A DNA stretch of 64,000 nucleotides from Mangrovicella endophytica (GCF_002893625.1 NZ_PKMZ01000009.1:80436-144435), one strand, 5' to 3'. Counted from the stretch's first letter, positions 38,626 to 47,992 are shown. Made by a program: numbers and translations. The notes: generated from the sequence alone by a model not told the origin.

Positions 38626-39396
38626 CTAGCTTCGATAATCCGGCTGCTCACGATCGAGCTTTCGCTTCAAGGCCTGCCACGGCAGCCAGCCCTTGTTGGA
38701 CTCCCCGCCGAACTGCTTGGCCGTCCGGCTCACCACCGCCTCGGGTGGCATGGACAGAGCCGCACCCGTGGACTGCGCCGCGATCTGGATACGGCAGGAC
38801 TGTTCCAGGTAGTACATCCAGTAGAACGCCTCCGCGACGGTGCGCCCCACCGTCAGAAGACCGTGATTGCGCAGGATCAGGCAGTGCCCGGTCCCGAGAT
38901 CGCGGACGAGGCGCTCGCGTTCGGTCAGGTTGTCGTCGGCCGCGATGCCTTCGTATTCGTGGATGCCGACCTCACCGTGAAACTCGATGCTGATCTGATT
39001 GAGCGGCAGGAGACCGCCCGCCTGCGCGGCGACAGCCATGCCGGCGAGCGTATGGGTGTGCATCACGCAGGCGGCGTCATGCCGCTCGCGATGGACGGCG
39101 GAATGGATCACGAAGCCTGCGGGGTTGACCGGCCAGCTCGTCTCCTGGGCAGGTGCTCCTTCCGCGTCGACCTCGACCAGAGAGCTGGCGGTGATCTCCT
39201 CGAACAGGAGGCCGTAAGGATTGACCAGGAAGCGGTTGCCGTCGCCCGGCAGCCGCACCGAGAGGTGCGTGAAGACGAGATCCGTCATGCCGAAGAGGGC
39301 GATCAGCCGGTAGGCCGCGGCGAGGTCCTCGCGCAGTTCCCGTTCGGTCGGGACGTGGGCCGCGGCGGGCGGTGTGGGGATCGCGATCGCGCTCAT
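38626..39396 (-). CDS. class II aldolase/adducin-family protein
   Basis: A 256-residue metal-dependent aldolase or decarboxylase fold. Metal histidines are in CVMHTHTLAGMAV and LILRNHGLLTVGR. The N-terminal LAAAYRLIALFGMTDLVFTHLSVRLPG is characteristic. The C terminus GGESNKGWLPWQALKRKLDRE is like other Rhizobiales class II aldolases of unknown substrate. The ATG overlaps the nitroreductase stop (ATGA), so synthesis is coupled. It could cleave or decarboxylate a hydroxy acid produced by the operon. Confidence 0.87.
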   Translation of the reverse strand: MSAIAIPTPPAAAHVPTERELREDLAAAYRLIALFGMTDLVFTHLSVRLPGDGNRFLVNPYGLLFEEITASSLVEVDAEGAPAQETSWPVNPAGFVIHSAVHRERHDAACVMHTHTLAGMAVAAQAGGLLPLNQISIEFHGEVGIHEYEGIAADDNLTERERLVRDLGTGHCLILRNHGLLTVGRTVAEAFYWMYYLEQSCRIQIAAQSTGAALSMPPEAVVSRTAKQFGGESNKGWLPWQALKRKLDREQPDYRS

Positions 39397-40148
39397 GATA
39401 TCGCTCCGGGTAAGAGGCCGCGCGGCGGGCGGGCGGCCGATGAAGGCTCTGCGGAATCTCCGTCCGGCCGCGCCAGCGGATCGTCGCGCTCGGTGCGGAT
39501 GCGGTTCTCGGGACGGGTCGTATCGGTGAAGCCGATGGCGACGCCGCAGACGAGGGTGAGGTCGGGCGGCATGCCGAGGAAGCCCGAGACGCTCCGGTCG
39601 AACATTGCCCAGTCCGCCTGCGGGCAGGCGCCGTAGCCCGCCTCCGTCAGGAGCAGCAGCACGGTCTGGAGATAGATGCCGAGGTCCAGCCATTGCGACG
39701 GTCCGAAGGAGCGCTCGATGAAGAGGAGGACGCCATAGGGCGCGCCGAAGAACTGAAAGTTCTCGTTGATCCAGGCGGTGCGTGCCGCCTTGTCCTCCCG
39801 ATCGATGCCGAGGGCATCGTAGAGGATCTCGCCGTTCCGTCGACGCCGTTGGAGATAGGCGGGCTTCAGCTCGCGCGGATAGAAGTCGTAGGCCATCGCC
39901 TCGCCTTCCGGGCGTTCCACCGACAGCCGCCGCATCAGCGCCTTCAGCGCGGCGAGGCGCTCACCCTCGACCGTCTCCACCACCCAGGGCTGGAGATTGC
40001 CGCCGGAGGGCGCGCGGGCGGCCCGGCGGAGGATGTCGCGGATCGCCGCGGCATCGACCGCTCTGTCATCGAAGGCGCGGACCGAGCGCCACGCCGCGAC
40101 GGCCTCCGAGACGGTCTTTCCACGCGTCTCCGACGGACCGGCGCTCAC
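39393..40148 (-). CDS. nitroreductase-family flavoprotein
   Basis: A 251-residue FMN-dependent nitroreductase-like protein: AWRSVRAFDDRAVD at the N terminus, ARAPSGGNLQPWVVETVEG FMN-binding loop, and LTEAGYGACPQADW followed by LTLVCGVAIGF near the C terminus. The start is GTG 40148 overlapping the M20 stop (GTGA). Members reduce nitro groups, quinones or other electrophiles, or act as dehydrogenases; its natural substrate is unknown, but tight coupling to a peptidase and an aldolase argues for a catabolic step. Confidence 0.85.
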   Translation of the reverse strand: MSAGPSETRGKTVSEAVAAWRSVRAFDDRAVDAAAIRDILRRAARAPSGGNLQPWVVETVEGERLAALKALMRRLSVERPEGEAMAYDFYPRELKPAYLQRRRRNGEILYDALGIDREDKAARTAWINENFQFFGAPYGVLLFIERSFGPSQWLDLGIYLQTVLLLLTEAGYGACPQADWAMFDRSVSGFLGMPPDLTLVCGVAIGFTDTTRPENRIRTERDDPLARPDGDSAEPSSAARPPRGLLPGAIS

Positions 40149-41734
40149 GCGACCGACCATTCCTCGCCGCGCGGGGTGGTGACATATTCCGGCCAGCGAT
40201 ATCCAATCGGCGCTTCGAAGTCGGGCGGCAGCAGCGGGGCGACCCAGCGCGAGCCGCCGACGCCGCCACCGGTGCGCTCCTCGAACTCGGCCTTGGCGCG
40301 GGCGAGACCGTCCGGATCGGTGAGGAGGTCTAGCACCGTCGTGGCGATGACCTCGCCGGCCTTCGTCCACATCGGGTCGATGCAGGCGGGCACGCCGTTC
40401 ATCGCATGCCGCGTCCATTCGGGATAGCGGTAGCCGGACTTCGGCGAGGCGAGCGTCGGACGACCGACATAGAGCCGGACCGTCGGCGCGTGCCAGGTGT
40501 AGTCGACATAGTCGTCGGCGGCATAGTTGAGCTGCCAGGCCGGGAGCTGCGCGCGGAACGCCTGTTCCGCCTCCCAGGGCGGAGTCAGCCGGGTCAGGCC
40601 GTCGAAGAAGGGCTCGTCCATGGGCTCGAGACCGAGCGAGGACTGGATCTCGCGGGCAAAACTCTTCGCCTCCTCCGGCCAGACCGGGGCACCGAGCTTC
40701 TCGAAGTTGCGGAAGGTGATCTCCGCCATCGCGTGGTTAGGCAGGCCTGCCCGGGTCTTGGTGATCCAGGCCTTCTCCACCGTGCAGGCGGTCATCGCAG
40801 CCACGTGGTCGGCATTGCGGTCGAGCACGGTGAAGGCGGCCTGGCACATTTCCAGTGTCGGTGCGCGCATCGAATACTGGATCTGCCCGTAACCCGGGGC
40901 GATGTTGTCGGCGGCCGCCTGGCCGGCGGTCAGGATGAACTCGTTGAGGGTCCAGCTGCCGCTATGCGGGAGCATCGACTCCTTCATCATCTTCGAGTTC
41001 GTGTACATGAGGCACACGGCATCGATGGCGCCGGGCGCCCGCGCCATGGCGTGGACGTGGGTGACGGTGCCGCCGGCCGCCTCGTTCTGCCAGGTCTCCG
41101 GATTGTCGCAGGAGAAGGTGTAGATCCGGCTCCAATAGGGGGCGCTGGTCGTGTCCCAGAAACAGCCATTGGTCAGTGCCGGGAACGAGTGCGGATGGAA
41201 GCTGATCGCCGCGTCCAGCCCTTCATAGAAGCCGTGCGCGGCGTGGACGGGCTTGGCCCCGCACATCTTCTCCGCCGGCTCACCGAAGAAGACGAGCGTG
41301 CCGGTGACGCCCTGTGTCTCCATCGCGTGCTTGGCGGCGAGGAAGCCGGCGAGCTGGCCGAGGCCGAGCGCCGAATGCGGATCAGTATGGCCGGCGGCCC
41401 GCGGGCTGACCCCCTCGCGCGGCTGGCGGTAGGGCACCGGCGCCTGGCTCTGGCCCGGGACCGCATCGTATTCGGCATAGCCGGCGATCACCGGACCCGG
41501 ACCGTTCGACCAGCGGGCGCGAAAGGCGGTCGGCATGCCCGCCGTGCCGCGCTCGACCGCAAAACCTTCGCGCTCGAGCCGATCCATGTACCAGGCGGAG
41601 GACTTGTATTCCCGCCAGGACGGCTCGTGCAGGTTCCAGATCGTCATGTGATCGGCGGATAGCGCTGCCTGGTTGACTTCAAGCCAGGCGAGCGCCGCCG
41701 CTTGCGCCGGATGCCAATCGCTCGCCCCCGTCAT
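40145..41734 (-). CDS. M20-family amidohydrolase (AbgB-like)
   Basis: A 529-residue zinc amidohydrolase of the M20 peptidase group. Metal-binding region: IAGYAEYDAVPG, AAGHTDPHSALGLG and FFGEPAEKMCGAK; lid-domain residues follow, then DYVDYTWHAPTVRLYVGRP near the C terminus. The similarity is to aminobenzoyl-glutamate hydrolase subunit B, so an N-acyl amino acid amide bond is the likely target. ATG 41734 has GAGG ten bases upstream; a TTG at 41743 overlapping the preceding stop is an alternative. Coupled to genes on both sides. Confidence 0.87.
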   Translation of the reverse strand: MTGASDWHPAQAAALAWLEVNQAALSADHMTIWNLHEPSWREYKSSAWYMDRLEREGFAVERGTAGMPTAFRARWSNGPGPVIAGYAEYDAVPGQSQAPVPYRQPREGVSPRAAGHTDPHSALGLGQLAGFLAAKHAMETQGVTGTLVFFGEPAEKMCGAKPVHAAHGFYEGLDAAISFHPHSFPALTNGCFWDTTSAPYWSRIYTFSCDNPETWQNEAAGGTVTHVHAMARAPGAIDAVCLMYTNSKMMKESMLPHSGSWTLNEFILTAGQAAADNIAPGYGQIQYSMRAPTLEMCQAAFTVLDRNADHVAAMTACTVEKAWITKTRAGLPNHAMAEITFRNFEKLGAPVWPEEAKSFAREIQSSLGLEPMDEPFFDGLTRLTPPWEAEQAFRAQLPAWQLNYAADDYVDYTWHAPTVRLYVGRPTLASPKSGYRYPEWTRHAMNGVPACIDPMWTKAGEVIATTVLDLLTDPDGLARAKAEFEERTGGGVGGSRWVAPLLPPDFEAPIGYRWPEYVTTPRGEEWSVA

Positions 41735-41739
41735 CGCCG

Positions 41740-42744
41740 TCAAACCTCATCGCGCACGAGCGGCGCGGTCGAACAGTGGAGGCCCCCGCCGCCGGAGATC
41801 ACCTTGTCATAGGGCACGGTGATCACCTCGACGCCGGCAAGACGCAGCTGATCGGACGTGTGCTCCGAAATGCCTTCCGGCATCATGACCCGGCCCGGCG
41901 CCACCGCCAGCGAATTGATGATCGCTCCATCGTCCTCGTGGTGAAGCTCGATCAGCGAGATGCCGAGTTCCCGCAGCCGCTCGATGAACCAGAACGGCAG
42001 GAGCGTGAAATTGGCGAGCGCGAGGTCTGGCGCGATCATCACGAATAGACCGTCGATATGGAGGCGGTAGCCGGTGAGATGGACCTTCAGGAGTTCGACG
42101 CCCTGCGAGCGAAGCACCTCCTCCACCTGCCGGGCGCCCTCCTCGTTGACGCGGGAGGAGAGGCCCATCACGGCGGTGCGGCGGTTGATCCAGGCGAAGC
42201 TCCCGCCTTCCGCGATGCCCGTGCCCGAAATGGTGCGCAGGATCGGGCAGCCGATGCGGGCGAGCGTTCGCGTCGCCGGCAGTTCCTCGCCGCGGCGGAT
42301 GCGCGGACCAAGCCGCATCACGATGGCGCCGCCGCCCACACCAACCACGCTGTCGCGCGTGTAGCAGGACTTCATCCGGCCCGGGGCCACCGCGTCGATA
42401 TAGACGACCTCGACACCTTCAGCCCGGAGCGCCGCCACATAGGCGTCGTGCTGCTTCTGCATGCCGGCGAGGTCCGGGCCTTCGGTGCCCCGCCAGTACC
42501 AGCCGCGCTGCACGTCGCCGAACGCGTTGTTGTCGAGCCGCCTCGACGTATCCACGACTTCGACTTCGGAACCGGGACGATGCATCAGCACGACGCGCAG
42601 GCGCCCGACATCATTGGTGCAGCCCCACTGGCGTCCCCACCAGCGCGTTTGCTGCTCCTCGTCCTCGAACGAGGGCTCCGCTTCGGAGGGAAAGAGCTTG
42701 ATGAGCTGGTTGTACCGCCACTCGCTCTCGGTGATCGCACCCAT
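41740..42744 (-). CDS. amidinotransferase/arginine-deiminase-superfamily hydrolase
   Basis: A guanidino-modifying-superfamily protein of 334 residues. Expected catalytic features are seen: Asp in CYTRDSVVGV, Glu in IAEGGSFAWINR, His in LTGYRLHIDGLF and a C-terminal cysteine in GGGGLHCSTAPL. The family includes arginine deiminase, dimethylargininase and glycine amidinotransferase; a hydrolase of a substituted guanidino or amidino acid is likely. Start 42744 (MGAITESEW) is chosen because operator D and the TetR 3' end lie just upstream; 42759 is possible. First gene of the five-gene leftward operon. Confidence 0.82.
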   Translation of the reverse strand: MGAITESEWRYNQLIKLFPSEAEPSFEDEEQQTRWWGRQWGCTNDVGRLRVVLMHRPGSEVEVVDTSRRLDNNAFGDVQRGWYWRGTEGPDLAGMQKQHDAYVAALRAEGVEVVYIDAVAPGRMKSCYTRDSVVGVGGGAIVMRLGPRIRRGEELPATRTLARIGCPILRTISGTGIAEGGSFAWINRRTAVMGLSSRVNEEGARQVEEVLRSQGVELLKVHLTGYRLHIDGLFVMIAPDLALANFTLLPFWFIERLRELGISLIELHHEDDGAIINSLAVAPGRVMMPEGISEHTSDQLRLAGVEVITVPYDKVISGGGGLHCSTAPLVRDEV

Positions 42745-42833
42745 GTCGCAAGGCCCCATTCCAGAAATCCAGCGACGACCTTTCGAAGCCGCCGAAGGGA
42801 AGCCTAGACGCGACAAAGCGGCAGAGACAACAA

Positions 42834-42846
42834 CAAAATTGGAGTC
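42834..42846. promoter_or_regulatory. TetR-regulon operator D
   Basis: The minus strand reads GACTCCAATTTTG, identical for 13 bases to operator C (43569-43581). The second palindrome arm is degenerate. It lies about 90 bases upstream of the amidinohydrolase start and directly after the TetR stop codon, in AT-rich DNA. Confidence 0.55.
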
Positions 42847-42850
42847 TGCT

Positions 42851-43519
42851 CTATTTTTTATGCGCCGGCGCCACCGCAACCGGCACGAGCCCGGTGAGGA
42901 TCAAGCGGATATGAGGGAGGCCCATTGCCAGCAGATCTTCGATGGTGCCGCCGGAACCGGCGACGAAGCGCCCGAAATCATTGGTGGTGATGCCCACGAT
43001 CAGATCGGACAGCGCGACTGGATCCACCGCTTCATCCAGCTTGCCCCGCGCCTGATAGAACCGCAGCATTCCGACATACTGGCGCTTGATGACATTGTTC
43101 AGGCGGGCTCCGGCGCGTGCTGCCCGACCGCCGGGGTCGGTGAACTGCGCCGAAAGGATCACCCGCCAGCATTCCCGTGACAGATGCCGCAATGCCTGTT
43201 CCGCCAGCAGCCGTTCGAAAGCAAGGATGCCGTCGAAGACGTCGTCGGGCAGGTTGCGGAAGAAGTTCCGTCGCTCGGGCATTGCCGCATGGACGTGCCG
43301 CAACGCCAAAGCCATCAGCAGGTTGGGCTTGGTGGTGAAGTAGTTGTAGATCGTTGCGGGCGCGACGGCGGCTCGCTCGGCGATCTCTTCGATGCCAGTC
43401 GCCTCGTAGCCCTGATGCGCAAACAGCGCGCTCGCGGCATCAAGGACCTGCGTTGCCCGCAGCTTCTTCTGCCTCTCCCGTAAGCCACCCGGTTTCGCCG
43501 GCCTGCGCAATGCCACCAT
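42851..43519 (-). CDS. TetR-family transcriptional regulator
   Basis: A 222-residue repressor with an N-terminal HTH (about residues 25-70: GIEEIAERAAVAPATIYNYFTTKPNLLMAL) and a variable ligand domain. The start at 43519 is chosen for its strong GGAGGAGG ribosome site; starting at 43594 would place the operator palindrome inside the gene. Four copies of a related motif (operators A-D) precede surrounding transcription units, including its own promoter. It therefore looks like the local autoregulated repressor, with the inducer probably a substrate of the locus (inference). Confidence 0.85.
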   Translation of the reverse strand: MVALRRPAKPGGLRERQKKLRATQVLDAASALFAHQGYEATGIEEIAERAAVAPATIYNYFTTKPNLLMALALRHVHAAMPERRNFFRNLPDDVFDGILAFERLLAEQALRHLSRECWRVILSAQFTDPGGRAARAGARLNNVIKRQYVGMLRFYQARGKLDEAVDPVALSDLIVGITTNDFGRFVAGSGGTIEDLLAMGLPHIRLILTGLVPVAVAPAHKK

Positions 43520-43568
43520 TTTCGCCTCCTCCTGCCGCTTTTCACGCCATGCAATATTTTTTGTCATC

Positions 43569-43589
43569 GACTCCAATTTTGGAGTTGAC
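43569..43589. promoter_or_regulatory. TetR-regulon operator C (palindrome)
   Basis: Near-perfect palindrome ACTCCAA-TT-TTGGAGT at 43570-43585, extended to ATTTTGGAGTTGAC (43576-43589), the 14-mer also in operators A and B. It sits between the TetR gene and the divergent deacetylase/ABC operon, consistent with autoregulation and control of the importer. TTGACG forms a possible -35 for the rightward operon. Confidence 0.65.
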
Positions 43590-43688
43590 GTCATCGTTTT
43601 TGATCCGGAAGATCATCGAAAGCAAGGCGAAGCGCGAGCCAACCAAAAGGTTGTTGCGCCAGCCGCTTCACGAATTGCCGGAGGCGCG

Positions 43689-44606
43689 ATGCTCAAGCTC
43701 GTTTCCAACCCGCCGCCTTGGCCGAACGGCGCCCGATGCGCCGTCTGCTTTTCCTTCGACTTCGACGCCGAAAGCCTGCTCCACCTCTACTACCCCGAAG
43801 ATTCGGCGCGGCGCATCAGCCTGTCCTCGACCCTGCGCTACGGGGCCCGCGTCGCCGTGCCCCGCATCGCCGCGATCTGGAAGCATTACGGTATCCGGCA
43901 GACGATGTTCGTGCCGGGCTGGTGTATCGAGACCTATCCGGCCGCCGTTGAGGCGCTTCTGGAGGGCGGTCACGAGATCGGCCATCACGGCTGGCTGCAC
44001 GAGCGACCGAACCAGCTGTCGCGCGACGACGAGGAGGCGGTCCTCCTGCGCGGCATCGAGGCGATCCGTGCCGCGACCGGCAAGCCGCCGACAGGCTACC
44101 GCTGCCCGTCGGGCGCGTTTTCCGAACATACGCTCGATCTCCTCCTCGCCAACGGCTTTCGCTACGACGCCTCGCTCGGCGGCGACGACGTCCCGTATCT
44201 CGTGGAGGGCGCAAATGGCGCCCGGCTTGTGGAGCTGCCCTCCGACCATTCGCTCGACGACTGGCCGCAATACGTCAACATGAAGGAGTTCGGCTGGTCG
44301 ATGCCCATCCAGTCGCCGGCACGAGCGATGGAGGTGTTCCGCGCCGACTTCGATGCCGCCTGGGAGCATGGCGGCGTCTGGGCGGCGATCTGGCATCCGT
44401 TCGTGTCCGGCCGTCTCGCGCGGGCCGCCGCGATGGTGGAACTCATCGAATACATGCAGGCCAAGGGAGGCGTCTGGTTCGCGACGCTGAGCGAAATTGC
44501 GGCGCATGTCGACGGCCTCGCCGCAAGCGGAGCCTGGACGCCGCCGGTGGAACGGCTGCCCTTCTGGCCTGAGCCCGTCCCGCAGCTCGTGCGACCGAGC
44601 CGGTAA
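43689..44606 (+). CDS. NodB-homology (polysaccharide-deacetylase family) hydrolase
   Basis: A 305-residue metal-dependent deacetylase fold. The catalytic/metal Asp pair is in FSFDFDAESLLH and the metal histidines in GGHEIGHHGWLHERP; RCPSGAFSEHTLDLL and IWHPFVSGR provide the later motifs. No signal peptide, so cytosolic. The family includes PuuE-type allantoinases and small-molecule amidases as well as sugar deacetylases. Placement ahead of an amino acid importer and in the TetR regulon favours amide or ring hydrolysis of a small N-containing compound (inference). Confidence 0.83.
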   Translation: MLKLVSNPPPWPNGARCAVCFSFDFDAESLLHLYYPEDSARRISLSSTLRYGARVAVPRIAAIWKHYGIRQTMFVPGWCIETYPAAVEALLEGGHEIGHHGWLHERPNQLSRDDEEAVLLRGIEAIRAATGKPPTGYRCPSGAFSEHTLDLLLANGFRYDASLGGDDVPYLVEGANGARLVELPSDHSLDDWPQYVNMKEFGWSMPIQSPARAMEVFRADFDAAWEHGGVWAAIWHPFVSGRLARAAAMVELIEYMQAKGGVWFATLSEIAAHVDGLAASGAWTPPVERLPFWPEPVPQLVRPSR

Positions 44607-44718
44607 ACGACGATGGCTGGCCTGCTTCTTGCATTGGAAAGCCCGGGGATCTGCACAGCGCGCTGCAGGTCGCGGCCTTTCCGGGATCGTGTAACCAACG
44701 TTGAGGGGAATGCGGAAC

Positions 44719-45552
44719 ATGCGTGGTAAATGTTTGGGCATGCTCGTCGGAATGGGCTGCTGCATCGCTGCAGCCGCGTCGGCGCAGACGCTTCCCGCGG
44801 ATATCGCGGAAAGCAAGGTCATCCGCATTGCGCTCAATACCGGCTACCCGCCGCTGGAGATGCGCAACCCGCAGACCAACGAGTTCGAAGGTTTCGACGT
44901 CGATCTCGCCAAGGCGATCGGTGCCAAGCTCGGCGTCAAGGTCGAACATCAGGACGGCGCCTTCGAGGTCATGACGCCCGCGCTTCAGTCCGGCCGCGTC
45001 GACATGATCATGAGCGGCTTCTACGACACGCCGAAGCGTCGGCCGATGTTCACCTTCATCGACTACCTGAAGGCCGGCGCCCAGTTCTACGCGCTGACCA
45101 GCGCGACCGACATCAAGGAGCCGGCCGATCTCTGCGGCAAGACGGTCACGACGCAGCGCGGCTCCTCTTATCCGGACACGATCAAGGCTTGGTCGGACAC
45201 GAATTGCGTCGGCGCCGGCAAGGAGCCGATCACCGTCATCGTCGATACCGATACCGGCCAGCAGCTCACCAATCTGAAGACCGAGCGCGCCGCAGCGGCC
45301 GTGCAGGGCCTCGAGGCCGTGCCCGCCATCATCCAGATCGAACCCGGCGTCTTCCGGCCGCTCGGCGAGCCCTTCTCCTCGGCTCTCATGGGAATCGCCT
45401 TCCGCGCCGAAAGCACGGAGCTACGCGATGCCGTCGCCGGCGCCCTGAAGGCGGTCATCGCCGATGGCACCTATGACGAGCTGATCAAGAAATGGAAACT
45501 CGATCTCAGCGCCTACAAGGAGGTTTCCTTCGACGCGGGGCCGCAGCCCTGA
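44719..45552 (+). CDS. polar amino acid ABC transporter substrate-binding protein
   Basis: A 277-residue SBP_bac_3 protein. Signal peptide [23 protein letters not shown]; mature part [34 protein letters not shown] and [16 protein letters not shown] are typical. There are three closely spaced possible starts (TTG 44701, ATG 44710, ATG 44719); 44719 has GAGGGG at workable distance. With the next two genes it forms a complete polar amino acid importer in the TetR-regulated unit. Confidence 0.88.
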   Translation: MRGKCLGMLVGMGCCIAAAASAQTLPADIAESKVIRIALNTGYPPLEMRNPQTNEFEGFDVDLAKAIGAKLGVKVEHQDGAFEVMTPALQSGRVDMIMSGFYDTPKRRPMFTFIDYLKAGAQFYALTSATDIKEPADLCGKTVTTQRGSSYPDTIKAWSDTNCVGAGKEPITVIVDTDTGQQLTNLKTERAAAAVQGLEAVPAIIQIEPGVFRPLGEPFSSALMGIAFRAESTELRDAVAGALKAVIADGTYDELIKKWKLDLSAYKEVSFDAGPQP

Positions 45553-45563
45553 GCGCGACATCG

Positions 45564-46427
45564 ATGGACGCGCGGGAACTGCCGCTCTCGCGCGAGGAAG
45601 TGGACATCGCGCGCCTGCGCCATGTCCGTCCTCGCCGCTACGGTCGCTGGGCGGCCGTAGCGATCATTCTCCTCCTCGCCGGCCTGCTGGTAAATGCCTT
45701 CGCCACCGGCCGCATCGACTGGTCCACGACAGGCGAGTACCTCTTCTGGCCGACGGTCCTCCAGGGGCTCCTGAACACGATCTGGATCTCGGTCGCCTGC
45801 ATGGCCATCGGTCTCGTCATCGGCGTCCTGTGTGCCGTGGCGCACGCGTCGCCGAACCCGGTCCTGCGCTACGCCGCCATCGGCTACGCATGGTTCTTCC
45901 GCGGTACGCCGGTGATCCTTCAACTGCTCATCTGGTTCAACCTCGCGCTCGTATTCCCGCGGCTCGGCATTCCCGGGATCTGGACCGGGCGCACCGTCGA
46001 TCTGATCACGCCGGTGGTCGCGACGCTGCTCGGCCTCGGACTGAACCAGGGCGCCTACACGTCCGAAATCGTGCGCGCCGGGATGCTCTCGGTGGATCGC
46101 GGTCAGCGCGAAGCGTCGAAGGCGATCGGCATGTCGCACCTCATGTCCCTGCGCCGCATCATTCTTCCGCAGGCGATGCGTGTCGTGGTGCCGCCGCTCG
46201 GCAACGAGTTCATCGCCCTGATCAAATTCACCTCGCTTGCCAGCGTGATCGGCTTCAGCGACGTGCTCCGCAACGTGCAGGACATCTACTACGTGAATGC
46301 GCGGGTCATCGAACTCCTGATGGTGGCGGCCTTCTGGTATCTCGTCCTCGTCTCGCTTCTGTCGGTGGCGCAAGCCGCGCTCGAGCGCCGCTTCGGCCGC
46401 GGCTTCAACTCCGTGGTGCAGCGATGA
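45564..46427 (+). CDS. polar amino acid ABC transporter permease
   Basis: A 287-residue permease of the HisM/GlnP family: about five to six helices with the EAA loop [23 protein letters not shown] and [16 protein letters not shown] cytosolic N-terminal stretch of about 30 residues precedes the first helix. Start at 45564, 11 bases after the binding-protein stop. It overlaps the ATPase ATG (ATGA). Confidence 0.9.
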   Translation: MDARELPLSREEVDIARLRHVRPRRYGRWAAVAIILLLAGLLVNAFATGRIDWSTTGEYLFWPTVLQGLLNTIWISVACMAIGLVIGVLCAVAHASPNPVLRYAAIGYAWFFRGTPVILQLLIWFNLALVFPRLGIPGIWTGRTVDLITPVVATLLGLGLNQGAYTSEIVRAGMLSVDRGQREASKAIGMSHLMSLRRIILPQAMRVVVPPLGNEFIALIKFTSLASVIGFSDVLRNVQDIYYVNARVIELLMVAAFWYLVLVSLLSVAQAALERRFGRGFNSVVQR

Positions 46428-47200
46428 GCGGCGCGCTCGTATCGGCGGTGAAAGTCGGCAAGCATTTCGGCCAGCTGAAGGCGCTCGACGACGTGACGAT
46501 CGACGTCGACGCGGGCGAAGTGGTCTGCATCATCGGACCATCCGGGTCCGGCAAGACGACATTCCTGCGCTGCATCAACCAGCTCGAGCGCATCGATTCC
46601 GGCGCGCTCTGGCTGAACGGCGAACTGACCGGCTACCGGCGGGTTGGCGACGCGCTGCATCCCTTGAGCGAGAGCGAGATCGCCCGCCAGCGCCGGCTGA
46701 CCGGCATGGTATTCCAGCGCTTCAACCTCTTTCCGCACATGACTGCGCTCGAGAACATCACCGAAGGACCGGTGCGGGTTCTGAAGGCGGGGAAGGCCGA
46801 AGCTCGAGAGGCCGCCACGGCTCTTCTCGAACGCGTCGGGCTCGCCGGCAAGGCGGGCAGCTATCCTGCGCAGCTGTCGGGCGGGCAGCAGCAGCGGGTC
46901 GCCATCGCACGGGCGCTGGCGATGAATCCCAAGCTCATGCTGTTCGACGAGCCGACCTCGGCGCTGGACGCCGAACTCGTAGGCGAGGTGCTGAGCGTGA
47001 TGCGCGATCTGGCGCGATCCGGCATGACGATGGTGGTCGTGACCCATGAACTGGGCTTTGCCCGCGATGTCAGCGACCGCGTCATCTTCATGGACCATGG
47101 CCGCGTCGTCGAAACTGGAACGCCGAGCGAACTGATGCGGGCACCCAAGGAGCCGCGCACGCGCGATTTCCTGCGGACCGTTCTGGCCGAAGGCCGGTGA
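46424..47200 (+). CDS. polar amino acid ABC transporter ATP-binding protein
   Basis: A 258-residue ATPase of the GlnQ/HisP type with Walker [10 protein letters not shown] (about residues 37-45), Q loop [12 protein letters not shown], signature [16 protein letters not shown], Walker [13 protein letters not shown] and switch VVTHELGFA. Completes the importer. It may also energise the orphan permease/binding-protein pair at 27346-28863, which has no ATPase of its own (inference). Confidence 0.93.
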   Translation: MSGALVSAVKVGKHFGQLKALDDVTIDVDAGEVVCIIGPSGSGKTTFLRCINQLERIDSGALWLNGELTGYRRVGDALHPLSESEIARQRRLTGMVFQRFNLFPHMTALENITEGPVRVLKAGKAEAREAATALLERVGLAGKAGSYPAQLSGGQQQRVAIARALAMNPKLMLFDEPTSALDAELVGEVLSVMRDLARSGMTMVVVTHELGFARDVSDRVIFMDHGRVVETGTPSELMRAPKEPRTRDFLRTVLAEGR

Positions 47201-47257
47201 ACCCGCGGGCCAGCGGTCGAACGCCCGCTGAACCTAGCCCAAACGGAGACTGGAGCG

Positions 47258-47416
47258 ATGGATCTCTACGGCTTCTCCGGACTTGCCCGGGCCGAATGCG
47301 AGCAGCGGCGAGCCTTGCGGTTGCGGCCGCCGGAAGCCGATCTCGGCGATCTCGTCAGGTTGCTGCGCCGTGGCCTCGCAACGGCACTGTCATGGTTTAC
47401 CCGCGTCAGACGATAG
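47258..47416 (+). CDS. possible small Arg-rich protein (52 residues)
   Basis: A short frame, MDLYGFSGLARAECEQRRALRL at its start and ending LATALSWFTRVRR, with GGAG about nine bases upstream of the ATG. It is basic and could form one amphipathic helix. It lies in the 342-base gap after the ATPase gene. No family recognised; it may be non-coding. Confidence 0.3.
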   Translation: MDLYGFSGLARAECEQRRALRLRPPEADLGDLVRLLRRGLATALSWFTRVRR

Positions 47417-47542
47417 GCGGCTCTCCCGCCAACGGGCGAGAGCAGCGGGCGCTCTGATCAGCGGCGAACGAAGGCAAAGTAATGAAAGCGAAGTCGCACG
47501 TCTGACCGCAGCGCCCGCGAGGCCGCGTTGCGGCGGCGGCGG

Positions 47543-47992
47543 CTATTGGTGATCGTACCGGTCGCCGCGCGTCACATAGGGAGTGACGCGAACGGAAGGG
47601 CCCTCGATCTCATATTCCCGCACTCCGGCGAATGAGATCGCATGAGCGTCGAGTGCCGCGAGCGCTTCCGCTCCCTTGCCCATCGGGACATAGACGAAGA
47701 GATTGCGGACTCCCGTCTCGTTGATCGTGTCGGCCGCGTTCGAGCAAAGCTTCCAGCGTTCGATGGCGGTTGTATCGACGACGTCGTCCACCTCGCCAAG
47801 GCGGCAGGGCACGCCGTTTTCGTCGAGAATGACGATGTCCGGCCAGTGCTCGCCGCCGGACGGCAGTGCGATCGAGGCGCGTCGTTCTTGTCCGTTGCAG
47901 AGTGTCGAGTAACCCTTCGGCCAGTCCGTCTGCCCCGGGAACGGAAAGCGGTTCGCCGCGACGAACTCGATCACCTGCTGCTGGTCGTCCAT
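47543..47992 (-). CDS. unknown protein, free-standing paralogue of the fusion domain
   Basis: A 149-residue cytosolic protein of unrecognised family. It lines up along its whole length with the C-terminal domain of the EamA fusion at 35497-36951: RFPFPGQTDWP, WPDIVILDENGVPCRLGEVD, LFVYVPMGKG, ISFAGVREY and DRYDHQ at the very end. The PD-x(12)-E-x-D pattern resembles a PD-(D/E)XK nuclease-like core with the lysine replaced. It follows the SDR gene after 45 bases and lies downstream of operator B. ATG 47992 preferred over a GTG at 48001. Confidence 0.75.
   Translation of the reverse strand: MDDQQQVIEFVAANRFPFPGQTDWPKGYSTLCNGQERRASIALPSGGEHWPDIVILDENGVPCRLGEVDDVVDTTAIERWKLCSNAADTINETGVRNLFVYVPMGKGAEALAALDAHAISFAGVREYEIEGPSVRVTPYVTRGDRYDHQ

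Noticed and set aside
47205..47230. Terminator after the amino acid ATPase gene
   Set aside because: Only a six-base stem (CAGCGG/CCGCTG) with an eight-base loop and no T-run; too weak to call.
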